Below, in pieces: positions 16,624 to 24,527 of a DNA stretch of 64,000 nucleotides. The DNA lies in contig JADLGE010000047.1 in assembly GCA_020849475.1 (NCBI GenBank), forward strand, positions 1-64,000, given 5' to 3'. The notes beneath the pieces were generated by a model, which saw nothing but the letters and a program-made list of their open reading frames with translations, searched no databases and was not told the origin of the DNA. The translations under genes and the position numbers were made by a program. Each line of letters begins with the position of its first letter. Position 1 is the stretch's first letter. Source of the stretch: Gammaproteobacteria bacterium. GTDB lineage: Bacteria; Pseudomonadota; Gammaproteobacteria; Ga0077536.

Positions 16624-16645
16624 AGGTGCGAATTCATTCGCACCT
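16624..16645. repeat. Type A palindromic repeat overlapping a stop codon
   Basis: AGGTGCGAA pairs with TTCGCACCT around TTCA. It has the same core as the arms at 9343-9416. It sits between the convergent glutaminase and cyclase genes, and its outer edge supplies part of the TAG stop codon of the cyclase (16646-16644), so insertion may have reset the cyclase C-terminus. It could also act as a bidirectional transcript end. Confidence 0.85.
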
Positions 16646-18887
16646 ACTTCGATTCCATGTTCACCACCCACGGTGAGCCTGCCGGCGGCTTGTCAGAAAA
16701 CTGTCGGCAGCGCTCGCGCTGAAAGCGCGACGGGCCGTCGTCGGGATGGTCGTCGAGAATGGCTGCGAACGCCTGTTCGGCGGCGGCGAAATGCCGCGCT
16801 TCAAGCGCATGCATGGCTTGCTCAAAGCGCGACGCGAGCGCCACCTTGGCCGGCGGGCATTGCCCGGCGCGCCCCAGCACTTCGACTATCGGCACGGTCT
16901 CGGCCTTGCCGACGAAACGGAACTCGCCGACGAAGCGCGTGACGAGACCCTCACTGCCTTCCAGCACCGCCGCGCTCGCCAGCAACTGCGTGCCGAGATG
17001 CTTGTTCAGGCCTTCGATGCGCGCGGCGGTGTTGGCGCAGTCACCGACGATGCTGTACACGAAGTGGCCGCCGCCGCCGGCATGACCGACATACACCATG
17101 CCGCTTTCGAGACCGATACGCAGCGATTGCGCGAGCAGACCCTGGCGCGCCTTGAACGCGTCGATGGCGGCCAGCGCGTCGAGCGCCGCGGCCAGCGCCT
17201 GGCGGCGCACACCGGCTTCGGGTTCTTCGGCGGTCCACGCGCACATGATGCCGTCGGCGCGGAACTCGATGACATCCACGCCGTGGCGACGCAGCGGCTC
17301 CGACAGACTCTCGAAATAATCATTGAGAAACACCGCCAGCTCCTTGGGTTTGAGCTGCTCGGCGATGGTGGTGAAGCCTGCCATGTCGGACGCGAAGCAC
17401 ACGCTGTAGGTCACGCGGTCGAGGGCGCTGGAGTCGAGATTCTTCTCGGTGAAGTCGTGGGCGAGATGGGCGGGCAGATACAGGCTGATGGCGCGCGTCG
17501 CGCGGTTCTTCTTGTTGCGCTCGGTGAGATATTGCCCGAGCAGACCGATGAACAGCGCCAGCGGCAGTTGCACCAGCAGCGGCGTCGCGAGCGGCAGCCA
17601 CAGGTCGTGATGTTTGAACACCTGCAGCGCGCCAAAGCCATAGGCCGCACTCAGGGCAAGCACCAAGGGCACGGCCACGATCGCCGGCAGCAGACACAGC
17701 ATGAGCGCTGCCGTCAGTCCGAACACGAAAGGCACGGCGAGACCCAGCGGATTGGGCGGACCATGTACGCTGCGCTCGCCGAGCAGGTTGGCAAAGGCGG
17801 TGGCGGCGATTTCGACACCACTCAAGTCCACGCCTTCGTCATTGGTGTACACGGTGTAAAAGCGGTCGGGTTGGCCGGGGTCGAACAGATCCGAGAAGCC
17901 GACGAACACCGTTTTGTCCTTGAGGTCGACCGCCGCTGACGCGCCGGATTCGTTGACCTCGACCGCCGCCAGCGTGTGATAGGGCAGGGTGCGGATGGTG
18001 CCGGGCGGACCGTAGAAATTGAGGAAGCGATGATCGGGGCCGGCATACATGCCGAACAGGCCGCGCATCAAGCGTCGCTCGACCGCGCCCAGGGTGCTGT
18101 CGTCCTGTGCGGCGAGCCACGCGCGCAGGCGCGGCGCGAGCGTCTGGTCCTGCACAAAAATCTTGCGCAGCGTGAGCATGAATTCACGCAGGGTGTCGGC
18201 GCGCGCACTGTCCGCCGGCGCCGCCGGCAAGCCCTGCGCGAGGGAGCCGGCCGCCGTCAGGAATTGGCGATAGGCCGCCATCCCGTGCACCTGCAAGGCC
18301 ACCGCCGGCATGGTCGGCGCCGAGCCGACGCTGGGCTTGAACACCCAGAACTCATGCACCGCCACTTCGACCTTGGGCAGCGGAAAGGAGCCGAGTCCGC
18401 GCGCCGCCGCCGCCAGCGAAGGCATGGGCGGCACGAGCTTTTCGAGCCACACAGAGCCGGTGGTCTGGCCCTGCGCATTCAGCAAGGGCTGACGTTTGCC
18501 GAGCAGCTTTTCGGCCAACACCACGCGTCCGGAGGCGTCGACCGCGTGGGCGAAGGCCTGGTCGTCGGCATCTTTCTTGGGCAACTGGAAATCGAAGTCG
18601 AAAACAATTGCGGCCGCGCCGCGGCGCGTGGCTTCATCGACCAATTGGCCATGCACACTGCGCGGCCATTCACGCGGCAGGTTCGACACGCCGAGATGCG
18701 CGCCGGTCTGGTCGTCGATGGCCGCCACCGCCACTTCGTCCGGCGTCGGCAGCGGGCCACGCAGGCGGAACAGCATCTTGAGACCGAGGCCCTGTTCGAA
18801 CTCGGTGCCCCACGGGGTGGCCAGCAGCAGCGTGCCGACCAGCGCCGTGGCCACGCCCACCAGCACACCACGCGTGACTTTACGCAT
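16644..18887 (-). CDS. CHASE2-domain adenylate/guanylate cyclase
   Basis: A 747-residue membrane sensor. After an N-terminal membrane helix (about 9-26) comes an extracytoplasmic CHASE2 domain (about 30-385), three closely spaced helices (about 390-465), and a cytoplasmic class III nucleotide cyclase domain (about 500-690). Cyclase landmarks are VCFASDMAGFTTIAEQ with the first metal Asp, EFRADGIMCAW with the second, and YSIVGDCANTAARIE. The product is cAMP or cGMP; the substrate-selecting residues cannot be assigned by eye. The ligand of CHASE2 domains is generally unknown. Its 3' end faces the cNMP-binding glutaminase, a possible local target, and a FecR-domain gene lies about 1 kb upstream. 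CHASE2 and FecR modules are often neighbours. Confidence 0.93.
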   Translation of the reverse strand: MRKVTRGVLVGVATALVGTLLLATPWGTEFEQGLGLKMLFRLRGPLPTPDEVAVAAIDDQTGAHLGVSNLPREWPRSVHGQLVDEATRRGAAAIVFDFDFQLPKKDADDQAFAHAVDASGRVVLAEKLLGKRQPLLNAQGQTTGSVWLEKLVPPMPSLAAAARGLGSFPLPKVEVAVHEFWVFKPSVGSAPTMPAVALQVHGMAAYRQFLTAAGSLAQGLPAAPADSARADTLREFMLTLRKIFVQDQTLAPRLRAWLAAQDDSTLGAVERRLMRGLFGMYAGPDHRFLNFYGPPGTIRTLPYHTLAAVEVNESGASAAVDLKDKTVFVGFSDLFDPGQPDRFYTVYTNDEGVDLSGVEIAATAFANLLGERSVHGPPNPLGLAVPFVFGLTAALMLCLLPAIVAVPLVLALSAAYGFGALQVFKHHDLWLPLATPLLVQLPLALFIGLLGQYLTERNKKNRATRAISLYLPAHLAHDFTEKNLDSSALDRVTYSVCFASDMAGFTTIAEQLKPKELAVFLNDYFESLSEPLRRHGVDVIEFRADGIMCAWTAEEPEAGVRRQALAAALDALAAIDAFKARQGLLAQSLRIGLESGMVYVGHAGGGGHFVYSIVGDCANTAARIEGLNKHLGTQLLASAAVLEGSEGLVTRFVGEFRFVGKAETVPIVEVLGRAGQCPPAKVALASRFEQAMHALEARHFAAAEQAFAAILDDHPDDGPSRFQRERCRQFSDKPPAGSPWVVNMESK

Positions 18888-18904
18888 GGGCGACGCCGCC
18901 CGAC

Positions 18905-19570
18905 TCAGAGCGTGATGCCAGTGGCGTAGGCGTGCAGCAGGCGCGTGATGTTGTCGCGTGCCCGTTGCTCACAGCGGCCATGGAAATGCTCGCTGGTGTA
19001 AATGCGTGGTCGCGCCACGAGGCCGCGCAGAAAGCTGCCATGGGACCTCTGGTAGTCATCATCGGCAAGGCCCTTCATCTCCGCGCGTACCGCGCGGGAA
19101 TCATGCAGGAATGCCGGCCATGGCAGACCAAAACTCGACAGGTCGATATCCACCACCCACGCCGCCTGGGCGTCCTGCGGCGCGTTCGCATGGGTGGTGG
19201 CGAGGATCAGGGCGCCGATGCGCGCTACCTGCGCGTCCGCCAGCTGGCCGGCGCTGTGCTCGGCAAGGAGCGCGGCGCTGCGGCCTTCGTTATCGCTGTC
19301 GCCCGGCTGGTATACCGCGTCGTGATACCACAGCGCCAGCTCGACGTCGTCGGCGGCAGCGATGGCGGCGCGCGCGCCATCGAATTCGCAGAGGCAATGT
19401 TCGATGTGCGGGAGCGCATGGTAGTAACGGCCGGCTTCGCCATAGGCGGCGCACAGCCGGCCGTGGATGGCGCGCGCCTGGGCGGCGCTGGCGTGCGGCG
19501 CGCAGCGCAGCCACAGCGCGATGAAGCGTTCCGCATGGGTGCGTGGCGAAGCTTGGTCAGCCATGTTCAT
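18905..19570 (-). CDS. Predicted HD-superfamily metal-dependent phosphohydrolase
   Basis: About 221 residues. The N-terminal half carries YYHALPHIEHCL and ALWYHDAVYQPG, the His and His-Asp ligands of small HD hydrolases once named NMDA-receptor-like proteins; DIDLSSFGLPWPAF follows. The substrate is unknown. I placed the start at the ATG at 19570 (MNMADQ) because the frame further upstream shows no family similarity. The gene ends 17 bases before the cyclase gene on the same strand, so they probably share a transcript. An HD fold could act on a nucleotide second messenger, but nothing in the sequence shows it. Confidence 0.82.
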   Translation of the reverse strand: MNMADQASPRTHAERFIALWLRCAPHASAAQARAIHGRLCAAYGEAGRYYHALPHIEHCLCEFDGARAAIAAADDVELALWYHDAVYQPGDSDNEGRSAALLAEHSAGQLADAQVARIGALILATTHANAPQDAQAAWVVDIDLSSFGLPWPAFLHDSRAVRAEMKGLADDDYQRSHGSFLRGLVARPRIYTSEHFHGRCEQRARDNITRLLHAYATGITL

Positions 19571-19950
19571 CGTCTGCTGTCGATTTTGAAAACGCACCGC
19601 CGGGGTGCTTTTGTCTGTCTGTTGTTGCCACAGTGGTGCATGAATCTGGCCCGTGAGGGCAGCCGACATCATGCGACTGCCGCGCGATCCCGACCGCGTT
19701 GGATTGGGCTATGCTGCGCCTGCTGTTCGTTGCGCCATGTCTCAGCAAATTTCCAGCAGGAATGATGCCGAATCTAACCCATGATTCGGCGCGTGGCTTG
19801 AAGTCGGATCGACAATTGCAACGATCAAGCAGGCCCAGGGAGGGTACGGGCCCGTCATACGCGACGCCACGCCTCGCAGCGCGTACGACTGCCTGAATGA
19901 ACGCATCGCCCGCCATGCCATGCCGGGCCAACGATACCAAAGAGAGTTCC
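19571..19950. other. 380-base divergent intergenic region
   Basis: This separates the minus-strand HD hydrolase and cyclase pair from the plus-strand FecR gene and should hold both promoters. The clearest element is a perfect 8-bp inverted repeat, GCCGAATC (19767-19774) and GATTCGGC (19783-19790), with an 8-base spacer, the size of a dimeric regulator's operator. No confident -35/-10 pair and no conserved small gene were seen. Confidence 0.45.
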
Positions 19951-22900
19951 ATGCACAACGCATCTCGAACACTGATGCTGCTCGCCGTCGTGGGCGGCGC
20001 GTGGATCTCGGGCAGCGCCGCGGCCGATGAGTGCACGACCGGCGCTGGCGGCTTCGCCGCGCTGGAAGGCTCGGTCGAAGTCGCGCACGCCGACGACAGC
20101 AACTGGCGACAGGCCACGCTGGCCACCGTGCTGTGCGAGGGCGATTCGGTGCGCGTCGGCGCCAACAGTCGCGCCGCGCTGCATCTCGTCAACGATGCGG
20201 TGCTGCGTCTCGACCAAAACACCACCATGCGCCTGGTTGATATCGGCGCCGGCGCCGAGGAGCGCAGCCTGCTCGATCTGGTGGTGGGCGCCTTCAAGTC
20301 CTTCAGTCGCGCGCCACGCACCATGACCGTCAACACGCCTTACGTGAACGGCATGATCGAGGGCACCGAATTCGCGATGCGCGTGGCCGATGGCGGCGCG
20401 GCGGTGCAGGTTTTCGAAGGCAAGGTCCGCACTCACAACGACGCGGGTGAAATTGTCCTGGCCCACGGCCAGTCCGCCACCGCCGCCGCCGGTCAGGCGC
20501 CGCAACTCGATACCGTGATCAGGCAGAACGACGCGGTGCAGTGGACGCTCTACTACCCGCCGCTGCTCGCGAGTCTCGGCAGCGCAACGCTTGCGGCGGC
20601 CGGCGGCCAGGACGCACAGGCAGCGCTCGCCGCAGGCGATGTGCAGGGCGCGCTCGCGGCGCTCGCAAACATGCCGGCAGGCGCGCGTGCGCCCGAACTC
20701 GCGCTCCTGAACGCGAGCCTGTTGCTCGAGGTTGGTCAGGTCGAAGCCGCGCGCGGCCACATCGACGCCGCACTGGCCGCCGACCCCAAGGCGGGCCTCG
20801 CCCTCGCCTTGCGCGCCATCATCGAAGTGGTGCAGAACCAGCGCGACGCGGCGCTGGCCGATGCCGTGGCCTCCGTCGCCGCCAGCGACAACGCCGCCAC
20901 CCGCATCGCGTTGTCCTATGCCCAGCAAAGCACGGGCGCGCTCGATGCCGCGCGCGAGACCTTGCTGGCAGCCGCCAGCGTCCATCCGGACGACGCGCTG
21001 GTAAAGGCGCGTCTCGCCGAGCTGTGGCTGATGCAGGGTGCGACAGACAAGGCGCTGGCCGCCGCCACCGAAGCGCAGGCACTGGCGCCCAAGCTCGCCA
21101 AGGCCGCGCAGGTGCTGGGCTTCGTCGAACTGGCGGCCAATCACAGCGCCGTGGCCGCCACCCATTTCCGCAATGCCATCGAATTGAATTCCGCCGACCC
21201 ACTTGCGCATTTCGGCCTCGGACTCACGCTCATTCGCCAGGGACAGCTCGCCAGCGGCCGCGGCGAAATGGAAGCAGCGGTTGCCCTCGATGGCAGCAAT
21301 GCCTTGCTCAGGCCCTATCTCGGCAAGGCTTATTACGAGGAAAAGCGCAGCCCGCTGGATGCTCAGCAATACGGCATTGCCAGTGAACTCGATCCGTCCG
21401 ATCCGACCCCGCATTTCTACGAGGCCATCCGTGCGCAGACCGGCAACGAACCGGTCAAGGCCTTGCATGCCCTGCAGGATGCCATCGCCCTCAACGGCAA
21501 CCGCGCGGTCTATCGTTCGCGCCAGTTGCTGGACTCCGATCTCGCCTCGCGCGGCGCGAGCGTCGCGCGCATCTATTCCGATCTCGGCTTCGAGCGTCGC
21601 GCGCTGGTCGAAGGCTGGAATTCAGTCAACACCGACCCCGCCAATTTCTCCGCCCATCGATTCCTGGCCGATGCCTATGGCGGGCAGCCGCGCCATGAGA
21701 TCGCGCGCGTCAGCGAGTTGTTGCAATCACAGTTGCTGCAACCGCTGAACACCACGCCCATTCAGCCGCGCCTTGCCGAGAGCAACCTGTTCCTGGTCAG
21801 TGCCGGCGGCCCGGCCGCCATCGGCTTCAATGAATTCAACCCGGTGTTCACCCGCGATGGGCTGTCCTATCAGGGCAGTTCTTTGATGGGCGAACACGAC
21901 ACCTATGCCGGCGAGGGCACGGTGTCGGGCGTGTTCGACAAGGCTTCTTTCAGTGTCGGCGCCATGCATTACACGACCGATGGCTATCGTGCGAACAACG
22001 ACCAGCGCGATTCGCTGGCCAATGTGTTCATGCAATACCAGTTGTCGAGCAGCACCAGCGTGCAGGCCGAATACCGCTATCGCCACAGCGAGCGCGGCGA
22101 TCTGGCACAGCGCTTTTTCGAAGACAACTTCTCGCCCGGCGAGCGCAATCACGACGAGAAGAACGTCTACCGCTTTGGCGTGCGCCACGATTTCGCACCC
22201 AACTCGACCTTGCTCGGCTCGTTCACCTATCAGCAAGAGGATTTCAGCCTGCGCGACCCTGCGCCCAAGGAAGGCCCGCCCCTGTTCCTGATCGATCTCA
22301 AACGTCCGGACCAGGCCTACGGCGGCGAATTGCAGCACCTGTACCGCAGCGGGCGCATCAATCTCACCAGCGGCTTTGGTTACTTCGACATCAACTCGCA
22401 CATCGACTCGCGCATCGGGCTCGATTTTCCGCCGCCGACCATTCTGGCGCAGACGCTGGACACCGATGCGCGTCATATCAACACCTATCTCTACGCCAAC
22501 ATCCGCGCGCTCGATCATCTGACCGTAACGGTCGGTGGCAGCGGTGATTTCCTCGACAGCGACAGTGAAGAACTGGGTGTGCGCAATCAGTTCAATCCCA
22601 AGGTCGGCGTGAGCTGGGAGCCGTGGTCGGGCACGGTGTTCCGCGCCGCCGGCTTCCGCACCTTGAAACGCACCCTGGTCACGGATCAGACCCTGGAGCC
22701 GACCCAGGTGGCGGGCTTCAACCAGTTTTTCGATGACATCAACGGCACCACCGCGTGGCGCTATGGCGGCGCGGTCGATCAGCGCGTGACGCGAGATGTG
22801 CACGTGGGGGTGGAAGTGACCAAGGGCGATCTCGAAGTGCCGTTCATCAATTTCGCGACCGGCAGCCCGGTGCCGGGCCGCGTGCCCTGGCAGGAAGCGC

Positions 22901-23325
22901 AGGGGCGCATCTATGGACTGTGGACGCCGCGCGAGTGGCTGGCGCTGCGCAGCGAGTATCAGTATGAACGCGCGCAACGCTCGGACCAGCTTGCCGACGG
23001 CGTGACCGCCATGGACACCCACCGTGTGCCCTTCGGCGTGAGCGTGTTCCTGCCGCACGGTTTCAGTGCGATGCTGCGCGCCACCTATGTGCACCAGCAT
23101 GGTCGCTTCGAGGAGTTCTCGGGCGCACTGCGCAGTGGTTCCTCAGATTTTGCATTGCTTGACATGGGCGTGTCTTACCGACTGCCCCGGCGTTACGGTA
23201 TTGTCTCCCTCGGCGCCAGCAATCTTCTCGATCGGCACTTCGATTATTTTGACACCGATAGAAACAATCCCATGTTCCAACCGGCGCGCGCGGTGTTTGG
23301 CCGCGTCACCCTGGCATTCCCATAG
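19951..23325 (+). CDS. FecR-TPR-outer membrane beta-barrel fusion protein
   Basis: A 1124-residue exported protein. A signal peptide (about 1-26, ending GSAAADE) is followed by a FecR-type domain (about 30-170, with VLCEGDSVRVGANSRAAL and NTPYVNGMIEGTEFAMRV), then an all-helical tetratricopeptide stretch (about 195-600). The second half (about 620-1124) is rich in alternating aromatic strands such as VQAEYRYRHSERGD and ends with a phenylalanine-containing strand (VTLAFP), typical of outer membrane barrels. There is no TonB-dependent plug. The layout suggests a surface assembly or export protein whose periplasmic TPRs gather a client, possibly the secreted protein encoded next. The start ATG at 19951 follows AGAGAG. 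The function is not established. Confidence 0.8.
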   Translation: MHNASRTLMLLAVVGGAWISGSAAADECTTGAGGFAALEGSVEVAHADDSNWRQATLATVLCEGDSVRVGANSRAALHLVNDAVLRLDQNTTMRLVDIGAGAEERSLLDLVVGAFKSFSRAPRTMTVNTPYVNGMIEGTEFAMRVADGGAAVQVFEGKVRTHNDAGEIVLAHGQSATAAAGQAPQLDTVIRQNDAVQWTLYYPPLLASLGSATLAAAGGQDAQAALAAGDVQGALAALANMPAGARAPELALLNASLLLEVGQVEAARGHIDAALAADPKAGLALALRAIIEVVQNQRDAALADAVASVAASDNAATRIALSYAQQSTGALDAARETLLAAASVHPDDALVKARLAELWLMQGATDKALAAATEAQALAPKLAKAAQVLGFVELAANHSAVAATHFRNAIELNSADPLAHFGLGLTLIRQGQLASGRGEMEAAVALDGSNALLRPYLGKAYYEEKRSPLDAQQYGIASELDPSDPTPHFYEAIRAQTGNEPVKALHALQDAIALNGNRAVYRSRQLLDSDLASRGASVARIYSDLGFERRALVEGWNSVNTDPANFSAHRFLADAYGGQPRHEIARVSELLQSQLLQPLNTTPIQPRLAESNLFLVSAGGPAAIGFNEFNPVFTRDGLSYQGSSLMGEHDTYAGEGTVSGVFDKASFSVGAMHYTTDGYRANNDQRDSLANVFMQYQLSSSTSVQAEYRYRHSERGDLAQRFFEDNFSPGERNHDEKNVYRFGVRHDFAPNSTLLGSFTYQQEDFSLRDPAPKEGPPLFLIDLKRPDQAYGGELQHLYRSGRINLTSGFGYFDINSHIDSRIGLDFPPPTILAQTLDTDARHINTYLYANIRALDHLTVTVGGSGDFLDSDSEELGVRNQFNPKVGVSWEPWSGTVFRAAGFRTLKRTLVTDQTLEPTQVAGFNQFFDDINGTTAWRYGGAVDQRVTRDVHVGVEVTKGDLEVPFINFATGSPVPGRVPWQEAQGRIYGLWTPREWLALRSEYQYERAQRSDQLADGVTAMDTHRVPFGVSVFLPHGFSAMLRATYVHQHGRFEEFSGALRSGSSDFALLDMGVSYRLPRRYGIVSLGASNLLDRHFDYFDTDRNNPMFQPARAVFGRVTLAFP

Positions 23326-23419
23326 TTCCTACAAGAAGTTCGCTCGAGTACTCACGGACGAGGAAGCGTGGCGGACGCATAAGCAACTCAACTCAATCGC
23401 TGCGCGCAGGAGAACATCA

Positions 23420-24325
23420 ATGACGAACAAGACCAGAAACGGCATAGCGCTGTGCTTAGCTCTCGCGACTTCGGGGGCTCTTGTGAAGGCCCATGCGGCC
23501 GCCAACGGTGACGGTCTGTGTTCAAGCGCCGAAGCCGGCAAGTACGAATGCGCGACTTTCGGTTCGAGCGTGATTGAATTCCTGGGCTCGTTCGCCTCCA
23601 ACCAGTGCCGCCTGAGCGCTGGTGGCACGGCGCAGTGCACGAGCTACTACTATCGCTATACCGGGGCCGCCAACAATCAGCTCAACATTGCGCTGCCGAC
23701 CCGCGTCAACAAGACCTTCAAGACCGCCGCCGACATCAACTGCTCGCAGTATCTGACCGGCGGCGCGGGCGACCCGACCACCGGCTTCGGCAAGAATCAG
23801 CTCAGCCTCGGCGTCTGCCGTATCGCCCAGAACCTGGTCGGCGCGCCAAGCGACATCACCGCGCCGGCAGGCGCAAATTTCGTAATCGTCGCGGACCCGA
23901 GTGGTTACGACAAGGACAATCCTCTCGACTGGCAGCTCAAGCTCGCCAACAACTGCACCGAGGATGACCGTCGTCGCAGCAACAATGGCGTGTTCGCGGC
24001 GCGCCTGCTCGGCCCGTTTGGCCCGCAGCTCGACGTGCTCGAATCAGCGGTCACCTTGACCACACCCACCGGACAGTCGGTGTCGTATACCAATTCGGCG
24101 GGCAATATAAAGATTACCGGCGGCACCGCCCGTATCGTGCCGCAAGGGGGCACCAAGCTGTGCGTGGTCAATGAGGGCGGCAATCCGAACGTGCCGTACA
24201 CGGACCCGAGTTTCAGCGCCAACTGGACCTGCGAGACCATCACCTACGCGACCGATCAGTGCGACATCAAGACCGACGGCGGCGATCCGTGCCGCTACAT
24301 TGGCGGGACTTGCATCAAGTATTGA
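23420..24325 (+). CDS. Secreted cysteine-containing protein of unknown family
   Basis: A 301-residue protein with a clear signal peptide (about 1-28, ending AHAAA). The mature part has about ten cysteines, many in the first 100 and last 40 residues, suggesting disulfide bonds in an extracytoplasmic fold. Segments such as YYRYTGAANNQLNIALPTRVNK and ANFVIVADPSGYD look beta-rich. I do not recognise the family. It begins 94 bases after the FecR-TPR-barrel gene with a good AGGAG ribosome site 8 bases before the ATG, so the two are probably one operon and this may be that protein's exported or surface-bound partner. It could also be a ligand-binding or structural surface protein. Confidence 0.75.
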   Translation: MTNKTRNGIALCLALATSGALVKAHAAANGDGLCSSAEAGKYECATFGSSVIEFLGSFASNQCRLSAGGTAQCTSYYYRYTGAANNQLNIALPTRVNKTFKTAADINCSQYLTGGAGDPTTGFGKNQLSLGVCRIAQNLVGAPSDITAPAGANFVIVADPSGYDKDNPLDWQLKLANNCTEDDRRRSNNGVFAARLLGPFGPQLDVLESAVTLTTPTGQSVSYTNSAGNIKITGGTARIVPQGGTKLCVVNEGGNPNVPYTDPSFSANWTCETITYATDQCDIKTDGGDPCRYIGGTCIKY

Positions 24326-24354
24326 GAGGCGGCGGCTGGCGAAGGCGCCGGTAC

Positions 24355-24505
24355 GCGCGAATTTTTTCGCACATTGGAATCTCAGACTGAAGTCTGCCCC
24401 ACAATAGGAGCTGTTTCTGTGTGTGGGTCAGACTTCAGTCTGACACTGAGATACCCGGCGACAGAATCCCGCCTTGGCGCGCAGCCGTGAATGAATCCGC
24501 ACCTG
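24355..24505. repeat. Composite inverted repeat: type B element nested in a degenerate type A element
   Basis: The outer parts are degenerate type A arms: GCGAA-TTTT-TTCGC near 24357-24370, and GAATGAATCCGCACCTG near 24489-24505. Between them is a type B pair: CAGACTGAAGTCTG at about 24383-24396, and its inverted partner at about 24429-24442 flanked by TGTGGGT. The outer ATCTCA and TGAGAT ends also pair. It looks as if one repeat inserted into another. Confidence 0.8.
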
Positions 24506-24527
24506 CGCGGCGATGGTCGCCATCCTT

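Noticed and set aside
24355..24505. CRISPR array
   Set aside because: The repeats are palindromic, few, nested and without regular spacers, and no cas genes are present.
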